The position numbers and the translations under genes were made by a program. From CAYPYI01 sp964415085 (GTDB lineage: Bacteria; Bacillota; Clostridia; Tissierellales; Tissierellaceae), in assembly GCA_964415085.1 (NCBI GenBank), contig CAYPYI010000028.1, positions 1 to 17,226 of the forward strand: a DNA stretch of 17,226 nucleotides, written 5' to 3'. The notes beneath the pieces were generated by a model. It worked only from the letters and a program-made list of their open reading frames with translations. It was not told the origin of the DNA and searched no databases. Positions 7,041 through 13,272 of this stretch are shown here, piece after piece; the stretch's first letter is position 1; each line of letters begins with the position of its first letter.

Positions 7041-7751
7041 ATGAATAATGTTAACAAGAAGCTTTATACAAGAAAAGAAATGCTAAACTTAACGGGTAAA
7101 TCTTTAGCATCAGTGGCTGTATTAGGTAGCGTATCCGGAATGTTAACAGGCTGTGAAAAAGAAGAAAGTAAGGCTGCAGAGAATAATTTACCATCAAAAG
7201 AAGTATTAGAATATGAGTACATAGAAAAGAGTGAAGATCAAGCACCACATCCATACCCATATCAAAAGGTTGATGTGGCTACAGCTACTGAAAGAGCACA
7301 TGCTGGATTTTATAATAAGGGTGGTTGTTGTAGAGCGGTTGCAGATGGAATTATAGGGGAACTTGCCGATAAGGCAGGATATCCTTTCAATCAGGTCCCT
7401 ATAGACATGTTTGCTAATGGCGCGGGAGGTTATGGTGCTGGAACCTTATGTGGAGCATTAGGCGGTGGGGTAGCAGCAATTGGGCTTGTCTGTGATGATG
7501 ATTCTGCTAAGGAGCTGACTAAGGAACTATTTTCATGGTACACATCAACAGAACTTCCTAATTATCAACCAGATATAGAAATAGATAAGGTAATAGCAAG
7601 TTCAGTAAATTGTACAGATTCTGTTAGTCCATATATGGAAGTTGCAAATGTTAAAATGGCAGATGATATAAGAATGGAAAGATGTGCTTGTTTATCTGGA
7701 GATGTTGCTGGAAAGACAGTAGAGATTTTAAATAATCATTTTAACTTATAG
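7041..7751 (+). CDS. Tat-type lipoprotein of the C_GCAxxG_C_C family, copy 3 (diverged)
   Basis: This copy has 236 residues and is the most diverged of the three. It keeps the signal layout: T10-R-K-E-M-L15, a weakly hydrophobic stretch and lipobox Cys38. It also keeps all seven mature cysteines: Cys96-Cys97, Cys137 in TLCGALGG, Cys151, Cys191 and Cys215-x-Cys217. The HPYPYQKVD element and the ADGIIGELADKAGYPFNQ block are retained; the linker and the 170-200 segment differ. Codon use includes a few more G/C-ending codons (for example in NGAGGYGAG) than copies 1 and 2. It has its own promoter and terminator and lies directly before tatA. It is probably a functional variant on a different partner or substrate; its retained cysteines argue against decay. 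Confidence 0.84.
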   Translation: MNNVNKKLYTRKEMLNLTGKSLASVAVLGSVSGMLTGCEKEESKAAENNLPSKEVLEYEYIEKSEDQAPHPYPYQKVDVATATERAHAGFYNKGGCCRAVADGIIGELADKAGYPFNQVPIDMFANGAGGYGAGTLCGALGGGVAAIGLVCDDDSAKELTKELFSWYTSTELPNYQPDIEIDKVIASSVNCTDSVSPYMEVANVKMADDIRMERCACLSGDVAGKTVEILNNHFNL

Positions 7752-7764
7752 AAAAAAATTATTT

Positions 7765-7806
7765 GACTATTCATTTTAATTTACAAATGGATAGTCTCTT
7801 TTTTTT
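7765..7806 (+). terminator. Terminator after cysteine-rich lipoprotein copy 3
   Basis: A 12-bp stem (7765-7776 with 7785-7796, one T-G pair) is followed by TCT and eight T residues (7799-7806). The next 130 bases are very AT-rich with no coding sign. Confidence 0.9.
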
Positions 7807-7939
7807 ATAAATTATTAATATACAATATTATAATTATAATTATCTTTATTCTATAAATATTTAAATCTACTATAATATTATAATTTAAAAAATAGATTTT
7901 ATAATATTCCTAATAAAGGTATAACTTTCAAATAATTGC

Positions 7940-7969
7940 TTGATAAACTAATCCTTGTTATTGTATTAT
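7940..7969 (+). promoter_or_regulatory. Candidate promoter of tatA-tatC
   Basis: TTGATA (7940-7945) and TATTAT (7964-7969) are 18 nt apart, preceding an AGGAGGG site at 8020-8026. A TATAAT at 7998-8003 is an alternative -10 box but has no good -35. The terminator at 7765-7806 separates this unit from the lipoprotein genes. Confidence 0.48.
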
Positions 7970-8033
7970 TGTTAAAAATATGGTAATCTTAAGTAGATAT
8001 AATTAATATTAATTTAGTTAGGAGGGAACATAA

Positions 8034-8207
8034 ATGAGACTTGGATTTTCTGAACTCCTATTGATTTTGTTTATAATTTTACTTTTATTTGGAGCTAAGA
8101 AGTTACCAGAACTTGGAAAGGCTTTAGGTGATACCAAAAAACAAGTAAATAAATTAAGAGAAGAAAAAGAAAATGAAGTAAAGGATGAAGAGAATGTCGA
8201 AGGATAA
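8034..8207 (+). CDS. tatA: TatA: pore-forming subunit of the twin-arginine translocase
   Basis: This 57-residue protein has the TatA plan: a short N-terminal membrane helix (about residues 5-19, beginning GFSELLLIL), then the hinge and amphipathic helix with the hallmark FGAKKLPELGKALGD (19-33), then a charged Lys/Glu tail. TatA oligomers let folded proteins cross the cytoplasmic membrane after TatC binds the signal. Only one TatA/B-type gene is present, so this is a minimal TatAC system like those of Bacillus, where TatA also does the TatB job. The ATG follows an AGGAGGG site. The end overlaps tatC by 14 bases in another frame, indicating coupled translation. The three Tat-like lipoprotein genes just upstream are the obvious candidate cargo. 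Confidence 0.95.
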   Translation: MRLGFSELLLILFIILLLFGAKKLPELGKALGDTKKQVNKLREEKENEVKDEENVEG

Positions 8208-8916
8208 AGATAAAAATCTCACAATAGAGGGCCATTTAGTAGAGCTAAGAAAGCGTGTAATGATTGCTTTTTCAGCGCTAATTATAGCAACAATAGTGGG
8301 ATATAATTTTTCAGAGAGAATTGCAACAGACATAGTCTCTAGAGCTCCGGATATGGAGTTTATATACATAGCTCCTTCGGAGTTAATGCTATCTTATATA
8401 AGAATTGCTTTATTTTGTGGAGCAGTTTTATCAGCACCTATAATAATCAGCCAAATTTGGCTATTTATAAGTCCTGGTTTAACTAAAAAAGAAAGTAGAC
8501 AGGTTAAAGTATCTTTCTTCTTAGGCGGAGGATTTTTTATCCTAGGAGTATTATTTGCATATGAAATGGTATTACCAGTTTTATTTAGATTCTTTGCAGA
8601 GTTCCAAACGGAAGATATAAAAGCTACAATTAGTTTTGGAAATTATCTAAACTTTGTCATTAGAATAGTCTTATCATTTGGATTAGTTTTTGAACTTCCT
8701 ATAATTATGTTTGTATTATCAAGATTTGGTTTAATAAGTACAGAGTTTTTTGTTAAAAATAGAAAATATATGATTCTTGTTATATTTGTAGTTGCGGCAG
8801 TACTTACTCCACCAGATGTAGTAAGTCAGACAATGCTTGCTTTACCAATGCTTGTTTTATATGAAATAGGAATATTACTATCTAAGATAGGAAGAAAAAA
8901 AAGAGTTGATGAATAG
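8194..8916 (+). CDS. tatC: TatC: signal-recognising subunit of the twin-arginine translocase
   Basis: The protein has 240 residues and six membrane helices. Key positions match Escherichia coli TatC: HLVELRKR at the N-terminus (Glu17, Arg19), the loop PGLTKKES whose Glu100 matches the signal-contact Glu103, FGLVFELP (Glu167), and the TPPDVVSQT loop (Asp208). These cytoplasmic elements hold the twin-arginine motif in known systems. The length is normal. An in-frame ATG at 8185 lies within 1 nt of AAGG and would not be well placed. The ATG at 8194 is 9 nt from AAGG and gives the usual short N-terminus, so it is chosen. The gene overlaps tatA by 14 bases and ends at a strong palindromic terminator. 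Here the likely signals have Arg-Lys, which makes the binding pocket worth comparing with canonical TatC. Confidence 0.96.
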   Translation: MSKDKDKNLTIEGHLVELRKRVMIAFSALIIATIVGYNFSERIATDIVSRAPDMEFIYIAPSELMLSYIRIALFCGAVLSAPIIISQIWLFISPGLTKKESRQVKVSFFLGGGFFILGVLFAYEMVLPVLFRFFAEFQTEDIKATISFGNYLNFVIRIVLSFGLVFELPIIMFVLSRFGLISTEFFVKNRKYMILVIFVVAAVLTPPDVVSQTMLALPMLVLYEIGILLSKIGRKKRVDE

Positions 8917-8922
8917 ATATTT

Positions 8923-8950
8923 ATAGGCCAAATATTTGGCCTATTTTTTT
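8923..8950 (+). terminator. Terminator of tatA-tatC
   Basis: A 22-bp perfect palindrome (8923-8944, arms containing AGGCCAAAT) is followed by a run of T residues (8944-8950). Confidence 0.92.
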
Positions 8951-8964
8951 ATGAAAAATTCTAT

Positions 8965-8998
8965 AAAAAAAAGAGCTTTAGATTAATCTAAAGCTCTT
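8965..8998 (-). terminator. Terminator of the FMN-binding lipoprotein gene (minus strand)
   Basis: A 28-bp perfect palindrome (8971-8998) is followed on the minus strand by eight T residues (plus-strand A 8965-8972). On the plus strand no T-run follows, so it acts for the leftward gene. Confidence 0.9.
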
Positions 8999-9015
8999 AG
9001 ATAACAAAATTTAAA

Positions 9016-9357
9016 TTATTTGTTTTCTAAAGCGTTGTTAACTGCTTCTTTAATAGCGTTACTAGTCATAGTAGCACCTGAGTGTCCGTCAACATCTGTT
9101 GAATTTTTTTCAACTATAGCTGCTGGAACTGTTTCTAATGCTTCTGAAGCGAAGTCTGGTGTTTCATCATTTTCTACAACTTCAACGTTAGCGATTTTAC
9201 CTTCTTCAACAGTAACTTCAACTACAACGTCTCCACCAAAACCTTCTCCAGTACCTGTATAAGTACCATCTTCTAATTTAGCGTCTTTTCCACCACATCC
9301 TGTAAGTAGAGTTGCAGCTAAAACGAATATTAATATCATTGAAATGTTTTTTTTCAT
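9016..9357 (-). CDS. FMN-binding domain lipoprotein (PF04205 type, covalent FMN)
   Basis: This 113-residue protein has a Sec lipoprotein signal (MKKN n-region, lipobox LLTGC, Cys21) and one FMN-binding domain. The domain opens with DGTYTGTGEGFGGDVVVEV (residues 30-48) and ends with the flavinylation motif: Asp90 followed by S93-G-A-T96. In this family ApbE attaches FMN to the Thr of the SGAT motif, so Thr96 is the predicted site. Such small proteins serve as extracytoplasmic electron carriers, for example in flavin-based extracellular electron transfer of Gram-positive bacteria. The ribosome site AAAGGAG precedes the ATG at normal distance. The gene points toward tatC and ends at its own terminator. 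Its codons use somewhat more G/C than neighbours, as seen in highly expressed small proteins. ApbE at 3327-4418 is the natural modifying enzyme. Confidence 0.92.
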   Translation of the reverse strand: MKKNISMILIFVLAATLLTGCGGKDAKLEDGTYTGTGEGFGGDVVVEVTVEEGKIANVEVVENDETPDFASEALETVPAAIVEKNSTDVDGHSGATMTSNAIKEAVNNALENK

Positions 9358-9393
9358 TAATTTTCTCTCCTTTCTAAATTATTATCAACTATC

Positions 9394-9422
9394 ATTATAT
9401 AACTTTAAATAAAATTTATCAA
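9394..9422 (-). promoter_or_regulatory. Promoter of the FMN-binding lipoprotein gene
   Basis: Read on the minus strand, TTGATA (9422-9417) and a perfect TATAAT (9399-9394) are 17 nt apart, about 37 nt upstream of the start codon. Confidence 0.72.
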
Positions 9423-9442
9423 GTTAAGGATGCAATTAATGT

Positions 9443-9470
9443 TTTACAAATTTCTTAATATGTCTATAAT
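9443..9470 (+). promoter_or_regulatory. Promoter of the yutG-like gene
   Basis: TTTACA (9443-9448) and TATAAT (9465-9470) are 16 nt apart. It is divergent from the FMN-binding gene promoter, with about 20 bases between the two -35 boxes. Confidence 0.6.
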
Positions 9471-9503
9471 AGATATAAGAAGCATAGAAAGAGGGGAAAT
9501 AAA

Positions 9504-9998
9504 ATGGCTAAATACAATATGGAACAGTTAACAAAAGAATCAGAAAGATTACTTAAAGAAAGAGGAGTAGAAAAAGAAGACATAGCAGAACTTGTAATGT
9601 TCTTACAAAAGAAATACTGTAAAGCATTAACTATAGAAGATTGTATTGAAAATGTTGATGCGGTTTTAGCAAAAAGAGAAGTAGCTCATGCTATACTTAC
9701 AGGAATAGCTATAGATAAAATGGTTGAAAAAGATCAGGTTGAAGAACCACTTCATTCAATAATTTTAGAAGATGCAGGTCTTTATGGTATAGATGAAATA
9801 TTACCACTTTCAATAGTTAATATTTATGGAAGTATAGGACTTACTAATTATGGATTCCTTGATAAAGAAAAAGTAGGAATATTAAAAGAGTTAGATGAAA
9901 CAGATAGTGGACAATGCAATACTTTCTTAGATGATTTAGTAGCAGCAATTGCAGCTGCTGCAGCTAGTAGAATTGCCCATGCAGAATTTTATTGTTAA
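9504..9998 (+). CDS. yutG: Phosphatidylglycerophosphatase A-related protein (YutG family)
   Basis: This 164-residue protein closely follows Bacillus subtilis YutG. It has an N-terminal helical segment (RLLKERGVEKEDIAELV), LTIEDCIENVDAVLAKREVAHAI, the block YGIDEILPLSIVNIYGSIGLTNYGFLDKEKVG, and the C-terminal CNTFLDDLVAAIAAAAASRIAH. YutG belongs to the PgpA fold family; E. coli PgpA removes phosphate from phosphatidylglycerophosphate in phospholipid synthesis. The soluble, membrane-segment-poor YutG branch is less well studied, so its physiological substrate is less certain. It starts 7-8 nt after GAGGGG and is followed 10 nt later by the RNase H gene, probably in one transcript. Confidence 0.88.
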   Translation: MAKYNMEQLTKESERLLKERGVEKEDIAELVMFLQKKYCKALTIEDCIENVDAVLAKREVAHAILTGIAIDKMVEKDQVEEPLHSIILEDAGLYGIDEILPLSIVNIYGSIGLTNYGFLDKEKVGILKELDETDSGQCNTFLDDLVAAIAAAAASRIAHAEFYC

Positions 9999-10008
9999 GA
10001 GGTGAAGT

Positions 10009-10632
10009 ATGAAGAATAAGTACTATGCAGTAAGAAAAGGCAAAACTCCAGGAATTTATTTTACTTGGGATGATTGTAAAAAACAAGTAACAGGATTTAA
10101 AGGAGCAGAATATAAAAAATTTGAAAACCTATCTGATGCAGAAACTTTTATATCTGGTAAAAAAGAAGAATTAGTATTTTTGGAAACTCAAGATCATATA
10201 GATGCCTTAGAAGATGAAGAAATAATTGCATATGTAGATGGAAGCTTTAACCTTAAAGAATTTTCTTATAGCTATGGTGTAGTATTAATAGATAAAAATG
10301 GCATTATAGAACTAAATGGTATAGGAGAAGATGATGATCTTAAAGAAATGCGAAATGTATCGGGAGAGTTAAATGGTGCAATAGTAGCAATAGAAGAAGC
10401 AATAAAGCTTGGTAAGAAAAAAATATATCTACATTATGATTATGCAGGTATAGAAAAGTGGGCTGTTGGCGATTGGAAAAGAAATAAAAAAGGAACTCAA
10501 AAATATAAAGAATTTATAGATGCAAATAAAGAAAAGATAGAAATTGAATTTATAAAAGTGCCAGCTCACGAAGGTGTAAAATATAATGAACTTGCGGATG
10601 AACTTGCAAAAGCAGCATTTAAAGGAATTTAA
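10009..10632 (+). CDS. Ribonuclease HI with N-terminal viroplasmin (RNA/DNA hybrid-binding) domain
   Basis: The protein has 207 residues in two domains. Residues 1-50 (KYYAVRKGKTPGIYFTW...FKGAEYKKF...AETFI) form the caulimovirus viroplasmin-type hybrid-binding domain found at the front of many RNase HI proteins. Residues 72-205 form an RNase H domain with the acidic catalytic set: Asp77 (YVDGSF), Glu120 (SGEL), Asp144 (HYDY) and Asp197 (ADELAK), plus His187. It degrades RNA in RNA-DNA hybrids in the cytoplasm. It starts after an AGAGGTGA site, 10 nt beyond yutG. No terminator is apparent after it; the next element is an independent consensus promoter. Confidence 0.93.
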   Translation: MKNKYYAVRKGKTPGIYFTWDDCKKQVTGFKGAEYKKFENLSDAETFISGKKEELVFLETQDHIDALEDEEIIAYVDGSFNLKEFSYSYGVVLIDKNGIIELNGIGEDDDLKEMRNVSGELNGAIVAIEEAIKLGKKKIYLHYDYAGIEKWAVGDWKRNKKGTQKYKEFIDANKEKIEIEFIKVPAHEGVKYNELADELAKAAFKGI

Positions 10633-10648
10633 TAGTTTATCAATGTGC

Positions 10649-10677
10649 TTGACAAAATTAAACTCTAGTTGTATAAT
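10649..10677 (+). promoter_or_regulatory. Full-consensus sigma-A promoter
   Basis: TTGACA (10649-10654) and TATAAT (10672-10677) are separated by exactly 17 nt. It is the only perfect consensus promoter recognised in the window, and it fires into a terminated leader rather than straight into a gene. Confidence 0.92.
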
Positions 10678-10683
10678 TTATTT

Positions 10684-10797
10684 AACAAAGAAGAAATGTA
10701 AATTTATAACTCACTTGTCTATTTAGCGATTCTTAACAGAAAAGCTTACGTAAGCAAGGCCAATACTCATTAGAGTAATTGTGCCTTGCTTTTTTTT
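10684..10797 (+). ncRNA. Candidate terminated leader RNA or small RNA (about 114 nt)
   Basis: A perfect promoter and a strong terminator bound about 114 nt with no open reading frame of note. Transcription should start near 10684. The next gene (permease, 10835) lies 37 nt after the terminator, so the RNA could be an attenuator or riboswitch leader for the permease operon, or a free-standing small RNA. A 12-bp palindrome (10744-10755) overlaps the 5' arm of the terminator and could take part in a competing fold. I do not recognise a known riboswitch or T-box motif. Confidence 0.55.
10752..10797 (+). terminator. Strong terminator in the leader before the permease operon
   Basis: A stem of about 17 bp (10752-10768 with 10773-10791) has two single-base bulges and an ATTA loop. 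Its GC-rich base (GCAAGGC/GCCTTGC) runs into eight T residues (10790-10797). Confidence 0.93.
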
Positions 10798-10834
10798 ATA
10801 GATAAGTGGAAAAACAAAATAGGGAGGGGTATTT

Positions 10835-12130
10835 ATGTTATTTAATTTATCACCAATTTTTGCTTTAGTACCATTAATTGTTTATATCATTTTAGCTTTT
10901 AAAGATATAAACCCTTTATTTAATGTGGTTATATGTGTAGTATTTAGTGCTATATTAACAAAACAACCATTATTAAGTATGGGAAGTGTAATAGCTGATT
11001 CACTGGGATCATTTTTATCTCTAATAGGATTTATAATAATTCTTGGATCAGGATTAGGAGCAGTTCTTAGAAAAACAGGTGTTGCTGAAAATATTGTGAA
11101 AACGTTTATGCGAAAAATAGGAATAGATACTGAAAAGAAAGCAATAATAGTATCTATGCTATGTTCAATAGTTTTAGTAACATTACTTGGAACTTTAGCA
11201 GGAGCAAATGCAATAATAGCACCAATATTAATACCATTAGTAGCAACTATAGGAATAACTCCATCAACATTAGCGGCAGTATTTATGGGAGCAGGAGCTA
11301 CAGGCTTATTTATAGGACCTTATTCTCCACAAGTTGTAACTATTATGGAACTTACTAAATTATCATATGGACAATACCTAATTTCGGTAGGGCTTCCAGT
11401 TTCATTAGTTTGTTGGATAGTAACATACTTTATGGCACAAAGAATTCAAAAGAAAACCAAAGGAGTATATAGTTATACAGAAGAAGATAAAATAGTTGGG
11501 GAAGACTATGATGAAGAATCATCTAAAAGAGCAACAAAGGTCTTTGCAGTATCAATAATCCTACTTATAGCATATGGAATATATAGTGGAAGTGGATCAT
11601 CTTATGCAATACTTGTAATGTTTACAACAGCAATATTAACAGGATTTTCTGCAGGTCTAAATTCAAATGAATTATTTGATACCATGATGGAAGGCGCAGG
11701 TAAAATGATATGGCTATTTATAATGTTCGTATTATTCCATCCATTTATAACATTTATTTCAGAGGTTGGGGCTTTTGAAGAGTTAGTAAAACTTATAGAA
11801 CCATTATTAAAATCAGATAGTAAAGTTATATTTGCATTAATATCTACATTAACTGGAATATTTGGAATAGGTGGAGCTGCTGTTGCTCAATCAGTTGTAA
11901 TGGATAGTATGTTTGGTCCTCTAGTTAAAAATTTAATGATAACACCACAATTATGGGCATGTATATTATTAGTAGGTTCTCAAATAACATCATTTGCATA
12001 TCCTGAAGCTGATATGTTAGGTCAAATGGGACTTGCAAGATCTAAAGATATGAAAAACATGGTTAAGTTTGGAGTTACAATTACCACATGTACCGTAATA
12101 TTTGTAGTTATAAGATCGTTTTTTGGATAG
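10835..12130 (+). CDS. NhaC-like / ion-transporter-superfamily permease
   Basis: This 431-residue membrane protein has about ten to twelve hydrophobic helices and a charged cytoplasmic loop in the middle (around residues 205-235, rich in Lys/Glu/Asp). Glycine-rich motifs such as GSGLGAVLRKTG, LAGANAIIAPILIPLVA, GAGATGLFIGPYSPQ and GIFGIGGAAVAQS resemble the NhaC/ArsB/dicarboxylate carriers of the ion transporter superfamily, which move Na+/H+ or organic anions. The substrate cannot be read from sequence. It is the first gene of an operon with a serine hydrolase, a DUF3870 protein and a dipeptide epimerase, so uptake of a peptide or amino-acid-derived compound is a reasonable inference. It starts after a GGGAGGGG site. 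Its transcription probably depends on the leader terminator upstream. Confidence 0.78.
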   Translation: MLFNLSPIFALVPLIVYIILAFKDINPLFNVVICVVFSAILTKQPLLSMGSVIADSLGSFLSLIGFIIILGSGLGAVLRKTGVAENIVKTFMRKIGIDTEKKAIIVSMLCSIVLVTLLGTLAGANAIIAPILIPLVATIGITPSTLAAVFMGAGATGLFIGPYSPQVVTIMELTKLSYGQYLISVGLPVSLVCWIVTYFMAQRIQKKTKGVYSYTEEDKIVGEDYDEESSKRATKVFAVSIILLIAYGIYSGSGSSYAILVMFTTAILTGFSAGLNSNELFDTMMEGAGKMIWLFIMFVLFHPFITFISEVGAFEELVKLIEPLLKSDSKVIFALISTLTGIFGIGGAAVAQSVVMDSMFGPLVKNLMITPQLWACILLVGSQITSFAYPEADMLGQMGLARSKDMKNMVKFGVTITTCTVIFVVIRSFFG

Positions 12131-12145
12131 AAAGGAGTTGTTAAT

Positions 12146-12919
12146 ATGTTAAATGAGAAAATAGATAATTATATACAGACATATGATGCTAATATAGCTC
12201 TAGCATATAAAGATTTAAATAATTCAGATACTATACTTATAAATGAAAATAAAATATTTCCCTCCGCTAGTACTATAAAACTATTAATTTTAGCAGAACT
12301 ATTTAATAGAGTTGAGAAAAAAGAAATTTCCTTATCAGATAAAGTAGATATATATAAATTTGATAAAGTTGGCGGAGATGGAATATTAAAAGAACTTGAA
12401 AGTGAGATTAGCTTAACTTACAAAGATGTTGCAACTTTAATGATTATACTAAGTGATAATTATGCAACTAATATATTAATAGATACTTTAGGTTTTGATA
12501 ATATAAATAATTTAGCAAAAGAATTAAATTTATCAAATACAAAACTTAATAGAAAAATGATGGATATAGAAGCTGCTAAAAAAGGTCTAGAAAATAAAAC
12601 ATGTGCATTAGATCTATTAAAAATATTAGAACTGATTTATTCAAAAACATATATTAGTGAAGAAATGTCAGTACTAGCAAATGATATACTATTAAGACAA
12701 CAAGTAAATGGACTAAATATACTTCTTCCTGAAGATACTAAAATAGCTCATAAAACAGGAGACCTAGATAATTTAGAGCATGATGTAGGTATCATATACC
12801 TGGAGGATATCGATTATATTCTATGTATTTTAACTAATGAGTTAGATACAAACTATCAAGGAAAGAAAATTATATCAGAAATTTCAAAGATGGTATACGA
12901 TTATAATATTAATAAATAG
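12146..12919 (+). CDS. Class A beta-lactamase-like serine hydrolase without signal peptide
   Basis: The protein has 257 residues and the three active-site motifs of the class A beta-lactamase fold: S42-T-I-K45 (SxxK), S103-D-N105 (SDN) and K203-T-G205. Between them the RKMMDIEAAKKGLENKT segment corresponds to the omega-loop region. The N-terminus is polar (MLNEKIDNYIQTYDANIA) with no signal peptide or membrane helix, so the enzyme should stay in the cytoplasm. That is unusual for a beta-lactamase or penicillin-binding enzyme. In an operon with a dipeptide epimerase it is more likely a peptidase or amidase acting on imported peptides, perhaps wall-derived. That role is inference. It begins 16 nt after the permease with an AAAGGAG site, and the DUF3870 gene follows 12 nt later. 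Confidence 0.85.
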   Translation: MLNEKIDNYIQTYDANIALAYKDLNNSDTILINENKIFPSASTIKLLILAELFNRVEKKEISLSDKVDIYKFDKVGGDGILKELESEISLTYKDVATLMIILSDNYATNILIDTLGFDNINNLAKELNLSNTKLNRKMMDIEAAKKGLENKTCALDLLKILELIYSKTYISEEMSVLANDILLRQQVNGLNILLPEDTKIAHKTGDLDNLEHDVGIIYLEDIDYILCILTNELDTNYQGKKIISEISKMVYDYNINK

Positions 12920-12930
12920 GAGCTGATAAT

Positions 12931-13260
12931 ATGTATGAAGAATCAACAGTTTATATAATGGGCCATGGAAGAACCAATGCAGATAATGCAATCACGCAGC
13001 AGTTTCTGATGTTTTTTATTGGATTTGTAGTAGATACTAAGACTGATGAGGTAATAGATATTTCATGTTCTTCAACAATAGATGTGACTGAGAAATTTAT
13101 AAAGTCTTTGTTTATTGGAAAAAAATTTGATAGATTTGATGAAAATATCGAGTTTAGTGTTTATAAAAGATACTTTGGTTCTTCTCAAAAAGCTATCATT
13201 GTTTGTTATAAGGATGCTTTAAAGAAATATTTAGATGTAAAGGACAAATATTACAATTAA
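12931..13260 (+). CDS. DUF3870 domain protein
   Basis: This 109-residue, probably cytoplasmic protein matches the DUF3870 pattern: an opening VYIMGHGRTNADNAITQQF, a central VDTKTDEVIDISCSSTIDVTEKFIKSLFIGKKF and a closing RYFGSSQKAIIVCYKDALKKY. The function of this family is unknown to me. It lies between the serine hydrolase (12 nt) and the dipeptide epimerase (13 nt), each with its own ribosome site (here AGGAG). It is therefore translated as part of the peptide-related operon and may sense or bind a pathway compound. No signal peptide or membrane segment is seen. Confidence 0.82.
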   Translation: MYEESTVYIMGHGRTNADNAITQQFLMFFIGFVVDTKTDEVIDISCSSTIDVTEKFIKSLFIGKKFDRFDENIEFSVYKRYFGSSQKAIIVCYKDALKKYLDVKDKYYN

Positions 13261-13272
13261 GGTGGTAATAAA

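Larger units (their letters stand above)
5276..7751 (+). repeat. Tandem triplication of the cysteine-rich lipoprotein gene
   Basis: Three same-strand copies lie at 5276-5995, 6165-6884 and 7041-7751. Copies 1 and 2 differ at about 24 of 239 residues by my count. They share a 111-bp stretch of identical DNA (5825-5935 and 6714-6824) and about 45 identical bases spanning the ribosome site and first codons (from 5260 in copy 1). Copy 3 is clearly more diverged. The likely order is an old duplication giving copy 3, then a recent duplication or gene conversion between copies 1 and 2. Confidence 0.95.

Noticed and set aside
9020..9262. Plus-strand open frame of 80 codons, rich in Ser and Thr
   Set aside because: It is antisense to the FMN-binding lipoprotein gene, which has clear motifs, a promoter and a ribosome site.
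10684..10797. T-box, SRP RNA or 6S RNA in the leader before the permease
   Set aside because: No T-box anti-terminator motif, no SRP RNA core motif and no long 6S-type duplex were seen; left as an unclassified candidate.
11161..11358. Plus-strand 65-codon frame inside the permease gene
   Set aside because: It is rich in Asn and Ser and lies wholly within a well-supported membrane protein gene; a frame shadow.
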